Below, piece by piece: positions 25,170 to 34,960 of a stretch of 64,000 nucleotides of DNA. The notes under the pieces were generated by a model. That model was not told the origin of the DNA. It ran no database searches and worked only from the letters and a program-made list of their open reading frames with translations. The translations under genes were made by a program, and so were the position numbers. The stretch's first letter is position 1. The number at the start of each line of letters is the position of its first letter. This DNA comes from an uncultured Collinsella sp. (GTDB lineage Bacteria; Actinomycetota; Coriobacteriia; Coriobacteriales; Coriobacteriaceae). The stretch spans positions 1 through 64,000 of the forward strand of contig CAAEDE010000069.1 in the NCBI GenBank assembly GCA_900754525.1, in the 5' to 3' direction.

Positions 25170-27746
25170 ATGTGCGATTGCACAGATCATAAGGACGAGA
25201 TCCCTGTCTACGACGCGCAGGCCATTGAGTCCAGGTGGATGAAGGCCTGGGAGGACTCCAACCTCTTTGCCGTCGACACCGACGACAGCAAGCCCAAAAA
25301 GTATGTGCTCGAGATGTTCCCGTATCCGTCGGGCGACCTGCACATGGGCCACGCGCGCAACTATACCATCGGCGATGCCATGGCCCGTCAGGCCCGCATG
25401 CGCGGCTATGACGTGCTGCACCCCATTGGCTTCGACGCCTTTGGTTTGCCCGCCGAGAACGCCGCCATCAAGCACAACACGCAGGCTGCCGCCTGGACGT
25501 ATAAGAACATGGACCAGGCGCTCGCCACGATGAAGCGCATGGGCTTCTCCTACGATCTGGATCGCATGGTCAAGACCTGCAGCCCCGACTACTACCGCTG
25601 GGGTCAGTGGATCTTTGAGAAGCTGTGGGAAAAGGGCCTGGTCTACCGTAAGAAGAACCCGGTCAACTGGTGCCCCACCTGTAAGACCGTTCTGGCCAAC
25701 GAGCAGGTCACCGAGGGCAAGTGCTGGCGCTGCGGCACCGAGCCCGAGAAGCGCGACCTAGAGCAGTGGTACTTCAAGATTACCGAGTACTCCCAGGAGC
25801 TGCTCGACGATTTGGAGAAGCTTCCCGGCTGGCCCGAGCGCGTCAAGCAGATGCAGGCCAACTGGATCGGCCGCTCCGAGGGCGCCGAGGTCGACTTTAC
25901 CCTGTGCGACAAGGACGGCGAGCCCATCGAGGGCGATGAGGGTAAGATCACCGTCTTCACCACGCGAGCCGATACCCTTTTTGGCGTCTCCTTCTTTGTC
26001 CTGGCTCCCGAGTACGCTCGTCTGCACGAGCTCGTCGAGGGCACGGAGTACGAGGACGCCGTCACCAAGATCGTCGAGGACTCCAAGCATATCTCTGCCG
26101 TCGAGCGTGCCCAGGGCACCATCGAGAAGCACGGCGCTTTTACCGGCCGCTACGTGGTTAACCCCGTGAACGGCGAGAAGGTCCCCGTGTGGGTTGCCGA
26201 TTATGTCGTTGCCGACTACGGCACCGGTGCCGTCATGGCCGTTCCCTGCGGCGACCAGCGCGACTTTGAGTTCGCCCGCAAGTACGACCTGCCGATCGTG
26301 CCGATCATCCTGGACGATGACGATCGCGCTGCCGTCGAGGCCAGCGGCGAGACCATCGACACCTTCCATGCCGAGACCGTCGACTGGGATTGCGCCCATG
26401 CTGCCGAGGGCACGCTCGTCCAGTCCGGCAAGTACACCGGCATGCGCGGCGGTAAGCACTCCGAGGGCGAGGCTGCCATCGTGGCCGACCTCGAGGCCAT
26501 GGGCTGCGGTCGTCGCAAGGTCGAGTTCCGTCTGCGCGACTGGCTCATCAGCCGTCAGCGCTATTGGGGCAACCCCATCCCGGCCATCCACTGCGAGCGC
26601 TGCGGCATCGTGCCCGTGCCCGAGGATCAGCTGCCGGTGACGCTGCCCGAGAACCTGGACCTGGGCGCCGGCGAGACCCTCGCCGAGTGCAAGGAGTTCT
26701 ACGAGACCACCTGCCCGGTCTGCGGCCGCCCGGCCAAGCGCGAGACCGATACCATGGACACCTTCACCTGCTCCAGCTGGTATTACCTGCGCTATACCGA
26801 TCCGCACAACACCGAGCTGCCCTTCTCCCGCGAGGCCGCCGACCGTTGGATGCCCGTCGATAACTACATCGGCGGCATCGAGCACGCCATTCTGCACCTG
26901 CTCTACAGCCGCTTCTTTACCAAGGCGCTGCGCGACCTGGGCCTGCTGAGTGTGGACGAGCCCTTCACCAACCTGCTGTGCCAGGGCATGGTCAAGGACG
27001 AGAACGGCGACACCATGTCCAAGTCCAAGGGCAATGTCGTGCCTCCGAGCTCGGTCATCGAGCCCTACGGCGCCGACACCATGCGTTTGGCGATCCTGTT
27101 TATCGCCCCGCCCGAGAAGGACTTCGACTGGGATCCCAAGGCCGTTGAGGGCGCCAACCGCTTCATTAAGCGCGCCTGGCGTATCGTTTGGCAGCTCGTT
27201 CAGTCCGGCGACGCCAACGTGGCCTTCGACAAGTCCGCGCTCGATGAGGTTGCGATGAAGCTCTATCGCGAGCGTCACCGCACCATCGCCAAGTGCACCG
27301 AGGACTTCGACCGCGGCCAGTTCAACACCGCCATCTCGGCCGTCATGGAGCTCGTCAACGCGGCGAGCGCCTACCTCAATGCCACTGAGGGTACCGCCCG
27401 CGACAAGGCGCTGTGCTACGGCGTGGCCAAGGATATCGTGAGCGTGCTGGCGCCCATCTGCCCGTTCTGGGCCGACGAGCTGTGGCACGAGGCACTCGGC
27501 TGCGAGGGCAACGCCTATACCGCTGCCTGGCCCGAGTTCGACCTGGCCGAGTCCATCGAGGACACGGTGCAGATCGTGGTCCAGGTGCTCGGCAAGGTTC
27601 GCGGCCGCGTCGACGTTGCCCGCGATGCCTCCAATGAGGATATGCAGGCTGCCGCCGAGGCCGCCGTCGCCAAGTGGCTCGAGGGCAAGACGGTCGTCAA
27701 GGCCATCTGCGTTCCCGGCAAGCTGGTCAACCTGGTGGTCAAGTAA
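25170..27746 (+). CDS. leuS: leucyl-tRNA synthetase
   Basis: The 858-aa class I synthetase charges tRNA-Leu. ATG 25170 with AAAAGGAGCTGAT is chosen; an upstream open frame runs through the leader hairpin. The HIGH motif is HMGH (58-61) and KMSKS is MSKS (616-619). A Cys cluster near 170-190 (CPTCK, CWRCG) suits a zinc module. The CP1 editing domain occupies ~225-420. The protein has the usual bacterial length and order. Confidence 0.97.
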   Translation: MCDCTDHKDEIPVYDAQAIESRWMKAWEDSNLFAVDTDDSKPKKYVLEMFPYPSGDLHMGHARNYTIGDAMARQARMRGYDVLHPIGFDAFGLPAENAAIKHNTQAAAWTYKNMDQALATMKRMGFSYDLDRMVKTCSPDYYRWGQWIFEKLWEKGLVYRKKNPVNWCPTCKTVLANEQVTEGKCWRCGTEPEKRDLEQWYFKITEYSQELLDDLEKLPGWPERVKQMQANWIGRSEGAEVDFTLCDKDGEPIEGDEGKITVFTTRADTLFGVSFFVLAPEYARLHELVEGTEYEDAVTKIVEDSKHISAVERAQGTIEKHGAFTGRYVVNPVNGEKVPVWVADYVVADYGTGAVMAVPCGDQRDFEFARKYDLPIVPIILDDDDRAAVEASGETIDTFHAETVDWDCAHAAEGTLVQSGKYTGMRGGKHSEGEAAIVADLEAMGCGRRKVEFRLRDWLISRQRYWGNPIPAIHCERCGIVPVPEDQLPVTLPENLDLGAGETLAECKEFYETTCPVCGRPAKRETDTMDTFTCSSWYYLRYTDPHNTELPFSREAADRWMPVDNYIGGIEHAILHLLYSRFFTKALRDLGLLSVDEPFTNLLCQGMVKDENGDTMSKSKGNVVPPSSVIEPYGADTMRLAILFIAPPEKDFDWDPKAVEGANRFIKRAWRIVWQLVQSGDANVAFDKSALDEVAMKLYRERHRTIAKCTEDFDRGQFNTAISAVMELVNAASAYLNATEGTARDKALCYGVAKDIVSVLAPICPFWADELWHEALGCEGNAYTAAWPEFDLAESIEDTVQIVVQVLGKVRGRVDVARDASNEDMQAAAEAAVAKWLEGKTVVKAICVPGKLVNLVVK

Positions 27747-27775
27747 GCACTGCGCGCAAAGCTGGCATGCAATAA

Positions 27776-27810
27776 ACGAGGGACGGTCCGTTTGGGCCGT
27801 CCCTCGTTTT
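27776..27810 (+). terminator. intrinsic terminator of leuS
   Basis: ACGAGGGACGG (27776-27786) pairs with CCGTCCCTCGT (27797-27807), followed by TTT. Confidence 0.9.
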
Positions 27811-27897
27811 GCATGTACCTGCCTAGGTGTCTTCGGTCAATTGTCCTATTCTTGTGGAGAAGCTGTGCGCACGCTGACCTGCAGATTCGTACTGTGC

Positions 27898-27926
27898 TTG
27901 CGCGTTTCCGCAGCTATTGGTATAGT
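27898..27926 (+). promoter_or_regulatory. putative promoter of the rimP-nusA operon
   Basis: TTGCGC (27898-27903) and TATAGT (27921-27926) are spaced by 17 bp. The transcript would begin near 27933, just before an intrinsic-terminator-like hairpin. Confidence 0.6.
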
Positions 27927-27952
27927 TTGCTTGCAAATGAAGTTGTAATTGA

Positions 27953-27984
27953 AAGAAGTGGGGTTTCGGCCCCGCTTCTTTTTT
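27953..27984 (+). terminator. leader terminator/attenuator before rimP
   Basis: AAGAAGTGGGG (27953-27963) pairs with CCCCGCTTCTT (27970-27980), one G-U, followed by TTTT. It lies between the predicted transcription start and rimP, so it could attenuate the operon. NusA, encoded in this operon, acts on such hairpins, so feedback is plausible. Confidence 0.7.
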
Positions 27985-28004
27985 GTATGGATGGAGGTGC
28001 CGCA

Positions 28005-28499
28005 ATGGTCAAGACCAAGACCGAGCAGGCGATCATCGACGCGCTCGAGGCCGTCGCTCCCCAGCACGATGTCGACATCGTCGACGTCGAGCTCGTGGGC
28101 GCCACCAAGGCCCCCTGCGTGCGCGTGCGTATCGAGGGTGCCGAGGGTCAGAGCCTGTCTCTCAACGACGTCACGGCCAACACCAAGTGGGTCGGCGATG
28201 TGATTGAGGAGCTCGACCCTATCTCTTCGAGCTATACGCTTGAGGTGTCGAGCCCGGGCATGGCGCGCCCGCTGCGCCGCCCGTGCGACTTTGCCCGCTT
28301 TGTGGGCGAGAACTGTGAGCTCACCTCCACCGCCACTGAGGGCCGTCGCAAGTACGCCGGCAAGATTGCCGCTGCGACCGAGACCGACGTGACCCTCGAG
28401 CTCGAGGACGGCGAGTCCGTCACCCTCGATTTCTCTGATGTTAAAAAGTGCAAGTTGAAGCCCACCTACGACTTCAAGCCCGCGAAGGAAGGAAAGTAA
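28005..28499 (+). CDS. rimP: ribosome maturation factor RimP
   Basis: The 164-aa protein assists 30S subunit assembly. ATG 28005 has GGAGG nearby. The N-terminal alpha/beta domain contains YTLEVSSPGMARPLRRP, the family signature, followed by the C-terminal SH3-like barrel. It stands directly before nusA, as in most bacteria. Confidence 0.93.
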   Translation: MVKTKTEQAIIDALEAVAPQHDVDIVDVELVGATKAPCVRVRIEGAEGQSLSLNDVTANTKWVGDVIEELDPISSSYTLEVSSPGMARPLRRPCDFARFVGENCELTSTATEGRRKYAGKIAAATETDVTLELEDGESVTLDFSDVKKCKLKPTYDFKPAKEGK

Positions 28500-28500
28500 G

Positions 28501-29748
28501 ATGGCAGCATCCGACATGATGTCCGCCCTGATGGAGCTTTGCCAGGAGAAGCACATCGACCAGCTCTACCTGATCGACCGCCTGGAGCAGTCGCTCGCCA
28601 AGAGCTATGCCGAGATCCTGCATCTTGAGTGGGGCGCCAAGGTGACCATCGACCGCACCACCGGCAAGATCTACGTCTACCGCCTGGAGCCGATCGACGA
28701 TTCCATGGACGAGGAGGGCAACTTCACCGAGTTCGAGGAGATCGACGTTACCCCCAAGAACACGAGCCGCATCGCCGCCCAGCACGCCAAGGCCGAGATC
28801 AACGCTATCGTGCGTAACTCCGCCCGTGAGCAGATCTACGAGGAGTTCTCCGGCCGCATCGGTGACCTCATCAGCGGTACCGTGCTGCAGTCCACGCCGG
28901 ACTTCACGATCGTCAAGATTCGCGAAGGCGTCGAGGCCGAGCTTCCGCACTTCGATCAGCGCCGTTACGAGAACGAGCGCAACGAGCGTCCGATGGGCGA
29001 GCGCTACCTGCACAACCAGCATATCAAGGCCGTGATCATTGACGTTCGCGACCCCAACTCCAACCTGCAGCCGGTTCGTGGCGAGCACAGCCGTCCGCCG
29101 ATTGTCATCTCCCGTACCCACCCCGAGCTCATGCGTCGTCTGTTTGAGCAGGAGGTGCCCGAGATCTATGAGGGCACCGTCCAGATCAAGTCGATCGCCC
29201 GCGAGCCCGGCCAGCGTTCCAAGGTCGCTGTCCACTCGCTCGACGACCGTCTGGATCCCGTGGGTGCCTGCGTCGGCCCCAAGGGCAGCCGTGTTCGCGC
29301 TGTCGTGGGCGAGCTCCGTGGCGAGCGCGTCGACGTCATCCTGTGGGATGCCGATCCTGCCGTCTACGTCGCCAACGCCCTGTCGCCTGCCAAGGTCACC
29401 CGCGTCCTCATCGACGAGGAGAAGGCCTACGCCGGCGTCATCGTGCCCGACGACCAGCTGTCCCTTGCCATCGGCAAGGAGGGCCAGAACGCCCGCCTCG
29501 CCGCGCGCCTGACCGGCTGGCACATCGACATTAAGTCCGAGACGCTTGCCGCCGACATCCTCAAGAACGTTCCCGTTCACGAGGAGCCCGCCGCCGACCT
29601 GATCGGTGACGAGGAGGACGAGGACGTCCGCCGCTGCGAGTACGTGTCCGAGGACGGCATCCAGTGCCGCAACCAGGCCCGTCCCGGCTCCCGTTTCTGC
29701 GGTGTCCACGACACCGACGCCTTCGATGATGCGGAGGACCTGATCTAG
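28501..29748 (+). CDS. nusA: transcription factor NusA with a zinc-finger-like tail
   Basis: The 415-aa protein modulates pausing, termination and antitermination. The N-terminal RNA-polymerase-binding domain (~1-125), S1 domain (~135-200) and two KH domains (VGPKGSRVRAVVGELRGERV; SLAIGKEGQNARLAARLTGW, split here) are present. After ~360 an acidic linker leads to Cys379, Cys389, Cys400 and His403, a CxC-type motif resembling small zinc fingers found as tails on unrelated proteins. Most NusA proteins end before this. It starts 1 nt after rimP with AAGGAAGG upstream. Confidence 0.95.
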   Translation: MAASDMMSALMELCQEKHIDQLYLIDRLEQSLAKSYAEILHLEWGAKVTIDRTTGKIYVYRLEPIDDSMDEEGNFTEFEEIDVTPKNTSRIAAQHAKAEINAIVRNSAREQIYEEFSGRIGDLISGTVLQSTPDFTIVKIREGVEAELPHFDQRRYENERNERPMGERYLHNQHIKAVIIDVRDPNSNLQPVRGEHSRPPIVISRTHPELMRRLFEQEVPEIYEGTVQIKSIAREPGQRSKVAVHSLDDRLDPVGACVGPKGSRVRAVVGELRGERVDVILWDADPAVYVANALSPAKVTRVLIDEEKAYAGVIVPDDQLSLAIGKEGQNARLAARLTGWHIDIKSETLAADILKNVPVHEEPAADLIGDEEDEDVRRCEYVSEDGIQCRNQARPGSRFCGVHDTDAFDDAEDLI

Positions 29749-29839
29749 CGCGCGGTCGCGCCGGGCAGGTCCCGGCGCATCTCCCACGCTCGTTCAGTCT
29801 CTAGGCACCCAAGGTGCCAGAAAGGGTAGGTGAAGTCAT

Positions 29840-32554
29840 ATGGCAAAAGTCCGTGTGTCCACCCTGGCCAAAGAGTTCGGCATGACCTCCAAGGAACTGA
29901 TGGGTCATCTCGCCGATATGAAGATTCCCGCTAAGTCCGCTTCCTCCACCTTGGAGGACGCTTATGTCGCCATGGTCCGCAAGCAGCTCGCCTCGGTGAT
30001 CGAGGCCCGCGCTCAGGAAGTCGAGGCCGCCAAGCAGGCCGAGGAGCAGGCAGCTGCCGCCGAGGAGGCCGCACGCGCTGCCGAGGCCGAGCGCGAGCGC
30101 ATCGCCGCCGAGAAGGCCCGCGAGGAGGAGCGCCGGCAGTTTGCCGCAGCCCAGGCTGCCGAGGAGGCTGCCCGCGCCGAGGCCGAGGCCAAGAAGAAGG
30201 CCGAGCAGGAGCGCCTTGCCCGCGAGAAGGAGGAGGCTGCCCGCGAGGCCCAGCGCCGCGCCATTCCCGCTTCCGACTCCGGTTCGCGCTTCCGTTCGCT
30301 GCTCGACCAGATCGCCGCACAGGAGACCGTGCTCAAGGAGAAGAAGGACGCCGAGGACAAGGCCAAGGCCGAGCGCGCCGCCGAGCGCGGTAACCGTCGT
30401 GGCGGCAACAACGACCGCCGCGGTGGCCGTCGTAACGATCGCAACGCTTCCGACAACAACTCCGAGCGCAACGCCTCCGAGAGCCGTCCGCACAGCCATC
30501 GCACCAACGCCAGCAACAACGTCGCTGCCGGCATGGACTTCCCCAACCCCGATAAGCAGGGCAAGGGCAAGAAGCGCAAGGGCGGTCACAACAACGAAGA
30601 GGACCACTACAGCCGCATGGCTCGCGAGGCCGAGGAGTACAGCCGCGAGAAGGTCCTCGAGGAGGCCCGCGCTGCCGTCGAGGAGGCCTCTCGTGAGTCC
30701 ACCGGTCGCCGCAAGAAGCGCAAGGAGAAGCGCGAGCGCGAGGCTGCCAAGGCTCAGGAGGAGCGCAAGATTGAGGAGGCATTGGCCCAGGGCGTGAACC
30801 CCGAGGAGCTCGACGCCATCAAGGTTTCCCAGGGCGTTACCGTCCAGGAGCTCGCCGAGGCGCTCGACGTTCCGGCCAACGACATCATCAAGCGCCTGTT
30901 CCTGCTGGGTACGCCGCTCACCATGACGCAGTCCATGTCCGACGACCTCGTCGAGCTCGTTGCCGACGACTTGGGTCGTCAGATCAAGATCATCACCCCC
31001 GAGGAGGAGAACACCTTCTCGTTCTACGACGATCCCGCCGACCTTAAGCCGCGCGCACCGGTCGTCACCGTCATGGGCCACGTCGACCACGGCAAGACGA
31101 GCCTCCTCGACGCCATCCGTCACACCGGCGTTGCTGCCGGCGAGGCGGGCGGCATTACGCAGGCCATCGGTGCTTCGCAGGTCATGATCAACGACCGCAA
31201 GATCACCTTCATCGATACCCCCGGTCACGCGACCTTTACGGCCATGCGTGCTCGCGGCGCCAAGGTGACCGACATCGTCATTCTGATCGTGGCTGCCGAC
31301 GACGGCGTCATGCCTCAGACCATCGAGTCGATCAACCACGCCAAGGCCGCCGGCGTACCCATCGTCGTCGCCGTCAACAAGATCGATAAGCCGGGCGCCA
31401 ACCCCGACCGCGTGCGCCAGGAGCTCACCGAGTACGGCATCATCCCCGAGGAGTGGGGCGGACAGAACATGTTCGTCAACATTTCGGCCAAGCAGAAGAT
31501 CGGTATCGACGACCTGCTCGAGACCGTGCTGCTCCAGGCCGACGTGCTCGAGCTCAAGGCCAACCCCGACACCTTTGCCTCCGGTAACGTCCTTGAGGCT
31601 AAGCTCGACAAGGGCCGCGGTTCGGTTGCCACGGTGCTCGTGACCCGCGGTACCCTGCACGTGGGCGATACGCTGGTCGCCGGCCTTACCTACGGCCGCG
31701 TCCGCGCCATGCTCGACCCCAAGGGCAACGCCGTCACCGAGGCCGGTCCCTCCGACGCCGTCGAGATCCTGGGCCTGCAGTCCGTGCCCAACGCCGGCGA
31801 CGAGTTCCGTGTTTTCGAGGACGAGCGCGAGGCTCGCGCCCTGGCTGATGAGCGTTCGCTCAAGGCCCGTATCGAGGAGCAGAGCCGCGTGAAGCACGTC
31901 ACGCTCGAGAACCTCTTCGAGACCATCGCCGACGCCGAGGTCAAGGAGCTCAACCTGATCATCAAGGCCGACGTCCAGGGCTCCATCGAGGCTCTTCAGG
32001 ACTCGCTCGACAAGATGGATCAGTCCGAGGTTCGCATCAACACGATCCACTCCGCCGTTGGCGCCATCAACGAGACCGACGTCGTCCTGGCCGACGCCTC
32101 CAATGCCATCATCATCGGCTTTGGCGTCCGTCCCGACGGTAAGGCCCGCTCCGCTGCCGAGCGCGAGGGCGTCGAGATCCGTTGCTACGACGTCATCTAC
32201 AAGTGCCTCGAGGAGCTCGACGCCGCCCGTATCGGCATGCTCAAGCCCACCGAGGTCGAGGTCGCCACGGGTACCGCGACCGTCCTGGACACCTTTAAGG
32301 TGCCCAAAGTCGGTATCGCCGCCGGTGTCCGCGTTGAAGAGGGCGAGATCGCCGCGACCGATTCCGTGCGTCTGGTGCGCGACGGCATCGTGGTCTTCAA
32401 CGGTAAGATCGCCTCGATGCGACACTACAAGGACGAGGCCAAGAGCCTCAAGAGCGGTTCCGAGGGCGGCATTGGCCTGGAGAACTTCCAAGACATCAAG
32501 CCCGGCGACCAGATCGAGGGTTACCGCATCGACCAGGTTGCCCGTACCGAGTAG
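29840..32554 (+). CDS. infB: translation initiation factor IF-2
   Basis: The 904-aa GTPase places initiator tRNA on the 30S subunit. It has an N-terminal IF2_N helix domain (~1-45), a long Ala/Glu/Arg-rich linker (~60-320), a second IF2_N-like segment and the G domain with GHVDHGKT (413-420), DTPGH and NKID motifs, then domains II-IV. ATG 29840. Genes for YlxR and L7Ae-like proteins, which often stand between nusA and infB, are absent here. Confidence 0.97.
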   Translation: MAKVRVSTLAKEFGMTSKELMGHLADMKIPAKSASSTLEDAYVAMVRKQLASVIEARAQEVEAAKQAEEQAAAAEEAARAAEAERERIAAEKAREEERRQFAAAQAAEEAARAEAEAKKKAEQERLAREKEEAAREAQRRAIPASDSGSRFRSLLDQIAAQETVLKEKKDAEDKAKAERAAERGNRRGGNNDRRGGRRNDRNASDNNSERNASESRPHSHRTNASNNVAAGMDFPNPDKQGKGKKRKGGHNNEEDHYSRMAREAEEYSREKVLEEARAAVEEASRESTGRRKKRKEKREREAAKAQEERKIEEALAQGVNPEELDAIKVSQGVTVQELAEALDVPANDIIKRLFLLGTPLTMTQSMSDDLVELVADDLGRQIKIITPEEENTFSFYDDPADLKPRAPVVTVMGHVDHGKTSLLDAIRHTGVAAGEAGGITQAIGASQVMINDRKITFIDTPGHATFTAMRARGAKVTDIVILIVAADDGVMPQTIESINHAKAAGVPIVVAVNKIDKPGANPDRVRQELTEYGIIPEEWGGQNMFVNISAKQKIGIDDLLETVLLQADVLELKANPDTFASGNVLEAKLDKGRGSVATVLVTRGTLHVGDTLVAGLTYGRVRAMLDPKGNAVTEAGPSDAVEILGLQSVPNAGDEFRVFEDEREARALADERSLKARIEEQSRVKHVTLENLFETIADAEVKELNLIIKADVQGSIEALQDSLDKMDQSEVRINTIHSAVGAINETDVVLADASNAIIIGFGVRPDGKARSAAEREGVEIRCYDVIYKCLEELDAARIGMLKPTEVEVATGTATVLDTFKVPKVGIAAGVRVEEGEIAATDSVRLVRDGIVVFNGKIASMRHYKDEAKSLKSGSEGGIGLENFQDIKPGDQIEGYRIDQVARTE

Positions 32555-32565
32555 GGGGTAGCGCT

Positions 32566-32976
32566 ATGAAGCAAACGCAGGCAACCCGCCGTCTGGGCGA
32601 GCAGCTTCGCGAGAAGCTCGGTTATATCCTGCTCTTTGAGGTTTCCGATCCGCGTCTCGACCTGGTTACTTTGACCGCGGTCGAGGTCGCGGTGGACCGT
32701 TCCTTCGCGCGCGTGTACGTGTCGTGCGATGCGAGCCGCTACGACGAGGTCATGGAGGCGCTCGCAAGCGCCAAGGGCCGTATTCGCAGCCTGTTGGCTC
32801 GCTCGCTCGATTGGCGTGTTACGCCCGAGCTCGATTTTCGCATCGATCGCTCGACCGATGAGGCCGAGCGCATCACGCGTGCGCTGGAAAACGTTCCCGC
32901 CACTCTTGCGATCGAAAAGGACGAGGACGGCTATCCGATGGCGGACGCCGCCCAGGAGGCAGCTTTAGATGACTAA
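32566..32976 (+). CDS. rbfA: ribosome-binding factor RbfA
   Basis: The 136-aa KH-like protein acts in 16S 5'-end maturation and cold adaptation. The order LGEQLREKLGYILLFEV, then DPRLDLVTLTAVEV, then the RIRSLLARSL segment with PELDFRID fits the family. It starts 11 nt after infB and overlaps the next gene by 8 nt. Confidence 0.93.
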   Translation: MKQTQATRRLGEQLREKLGYILLFEVSDPRLDLVTLTAVEVAVDRSFARVYVSCDASRYDEVMEALASAKGRIRSLLARSLDWRVTPELDFRIDRSTDEAERITRALENVPATLAIEKDEDGYPMADAAQEAALDD

Positions 32977-34012
32977 TTCCGCCGACCTCGCTTCGTGCGA
33001 GTCTGCAGATATTCAGCGACGCATCCTCGAGCTCATCGAGGGTGCGTCCTCCATTGCGATTTCGGGACATACTTCTCCCGATGGCGATGCCTTGGGCTCC
33101 GTATTGGGTCTGGGCCTTTCGCTTATGAAGTTTTTCCCCAACAAGGACATTGCCCTGCTGCTGGCAGACGATGACCCGGTTCCTCGCATTTACCGCTTTA
33201 TGGAAGGCTCCGATCGCCTGGTGCCGGCATCTGCGTACGCCGGCAATCCTGACCTGTTCATCTCGGTGGACGTACCGGTCGTCGAGCGCCTCAATAATTC
33301 CGCCGAGGTGCTTCGTCGCTCCAAGCATGTGGTGTGCTTCGATCATCATCCGGCGCGCGAGGAGTTTGCCGAGCTGAGCCTGAGGCGCGTCGATGCCGCG
33401 GCCTGCGCCATGATCATCGACCGCTTCTTGGACAATTGCGGCATTGTCGCACGTGATGGCGTTGCGACCTGCCTGCTGTGCGGCTTGGTTACCGATACCG
33501 GCCGTTTTCAGTACCAAAACGCCGATGCCGCCGCGTTCCATGCGGCCTCGCGCCTGGTGGCGCACGGTGCCGATCCGGCGCGCGTTGCGCTCGAGGTCTA
33601 CCAGAGCATGCGCGTTGAGTTTTTGCACCTCAAGTCCATTGTCATGGGTCGCATTAAGACGGTCGCGCATGGGCGCGTGGCGTATAGCTATGCCTATCAG
33701 AGCGACCTTGAGACCTGCGGCGTCACCTCGGACGAGTGCGACGGCCTGGTCGATGTGGTGCGTTCGGTGATGGGCGTCGAGGTCTGCATGTTCTTAAAGG
33801 GCATTGAGGGCGATACCAAGGTGCGTGGCAACCTGCGCTCCAAGGGCGACCTCGATGTGTCCGAGATTGCTGCCAACTTTGGCGGTGGCGGGCATCATGC
33901 CGCCGCCGGTTTCTCCAACAACGGAACGATTCTCGAGACGCTCACCGTGGCACTTCCCATGCTGGCCGAGCTGGTAGGGGAGGATCCCGCTTCGGTGACC
34001 GTCGAGCTTTAA
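32969..34012 (+). CDS. nrnA: DHH/DHHA1 phosphoesterase, NrnA-like
   Basis: The 347-aa enzyme degrades nanoRNA or pAp, and some relatives cleave cyclic dinucleotides. The metal motifs are GHTSPDGDALGS (~residue 30), VDVP, FDHHP (~130) and VTDTGRFQ (~175). The DHHA1 domain ends with GGGGHHAAAGF, split from the family's GGGH motif. It overlaps rbfA, a conserved arrangement. Cyclic dinucleotide activity would be relevant to the PelD c-di-GMP pathway, but this is speculation. Confidence 0.9.
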   Translation: MTNSADLASCESADIQRRILELIEGASSIAISGHTSPDGDALGSVLGLGLSLMKFFPNKDIALLLADDDPVPRIYRFMEGSDRLVPASAYAGNPDLFISVDVPVVERLNNSAEVLRRSKHVVCFDHHPAREEFAELSLRRVDAAACAMIIDRFLDNCGIVARDGVATCLLCGLVTDTGRFQYQNADAAAFHAASRLVAHGADPARVALEVYQSMRVEFLHLKSIVMGRIKTVAHGRVAYSYAYQSDLETCGVTSDECDGLVDVVRSVMGVEVCMFLKGIEGDTKVRGNLRSKGDLDVSEIAANFGGGGHHAAAGFSNNGTILETLTVALPMLAELVGEDPASVTVEL

Positions 34013-34027
34013 CTTTTTGGATGGTAC

Positions 34028-34960
34028 ATGGCTCGTCGTATGCCTTCACAACTGAATATGCTGCTCGCCGTCGATAAGCCGGTGGGCTGCACGTCCCACG
34101 ATGTGGTCTCGCAATGCCGACGCGCCCTCCATGAGCGGCGCGTCGGCCATGCCGGCACGCTCGACCCCATGGCATCGGGTGTCATGGTGGTGGGCGTGGG
34201 CCAGGCCACTCGCCTGCTGGGCATGCTCACGCTCGATACCAAAAGCTACGTCGCCGATATTTCGTTTGGCGCCGAGACGAATACCGATGACGCGGAGGGC
34301 GAGGCGGTCCGCACGGTGGCTGTTGCCAACGAGCTCCGCGATCCTGCCTATGCCCGTGAGCACTTGGCCGCCATGCTGGGTCCGCAGATGCAGGTGCCGC
34401 CGGCGTTTTCGGCTATCTCGGTCAATGGCGTTCGCGCTTATAAGTCTGCTCGCGAGGGCAATGCGGTGGACCTGCCTCCGCGCCCCGTCGAGGTCTATGC
34501 CGCCGACCTGATCGCCGTGGGCGGCGAAGGTGATACGTGCGTGTGGACCGTGGCGTTCTCGGTGAGCAAGGGAACCTATATCCGAGCGCTCGCTCGCGAC
34601 CTGGGCCGCGCCTGCGAGAGCGCCGCGCACATTTCCGCGCTGCGCCGTACGGCCTCCGGTGTTGTTTCCATCGGCGCTTGTCATGCGGTCGAGGAGCTTT
34701 CTCCCGAGTCCGCGGCTGGCTTTGCCCTGGACCCCATTGCGGCTCTGGGCGCCACGCGTGTTGACTTGCCGGGCAATCTTGCCGACGACCTGCTCTGCGG
34801 CCGACGCATTCCCGTTGAGCGTGCGCTTGCCGATTTCGATGCCTTGAAGGCGCCGTTTGCGTTGGTGCTCGATGGGGGACTCAAGGCGCTCGCCCGCATT
34901 GAGGGTGGCCGCTTTGTTATGGAGCACGTATTTCCGCAGGCAATCGGCGGTGTTCGATGA
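34028..34960 (+). CDS. truB: tRNA pseudouridine-55 synthase
   Basis: The 310-aa enzyme makes pseudouridine 55 in the T loop of tRNAs. The catalytic Asp46 is in HAGTLDPMASG, and the substrate-binding KSY and GTYIRALARDLG motifs are present. ATG 34028 follows GGATGG; ATG 34040 is possible. The stop overlaps ribF. Confidence 0.94.
   Translation: MARRMPSQLNMLLAVDKPVGCTSHDVVSQCRRALHERRVGHAGTLDPMASGVMVVGVGQATRLLGMLTLDTKSYVADISFGAETNTDDAEGEAVRTVAVANELRDPAYAREHLAAMLGPQMQVPPAFSAISVNGVRAYKSAREGNAVDLPPRPVEVYAADLIAVGGEGDTCVWTVAFSVSKGTYIRALARDLGRACESAAHISALRRTASGVVSIGACHAVEELSPESAAGFALDPIAALGATRVDLPGNLADDLLCGRRIPVERALADFDALKAPFALVLDGGLKALARIEGGRFVMEHVFPQAIGGVR

Noticed and set aside
29801..32491. 896-aa open frame antisense to infB
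   Set aside because: It is a shadow of GC-rich codon bias; infB on the plus strand has every IF-2 motif.
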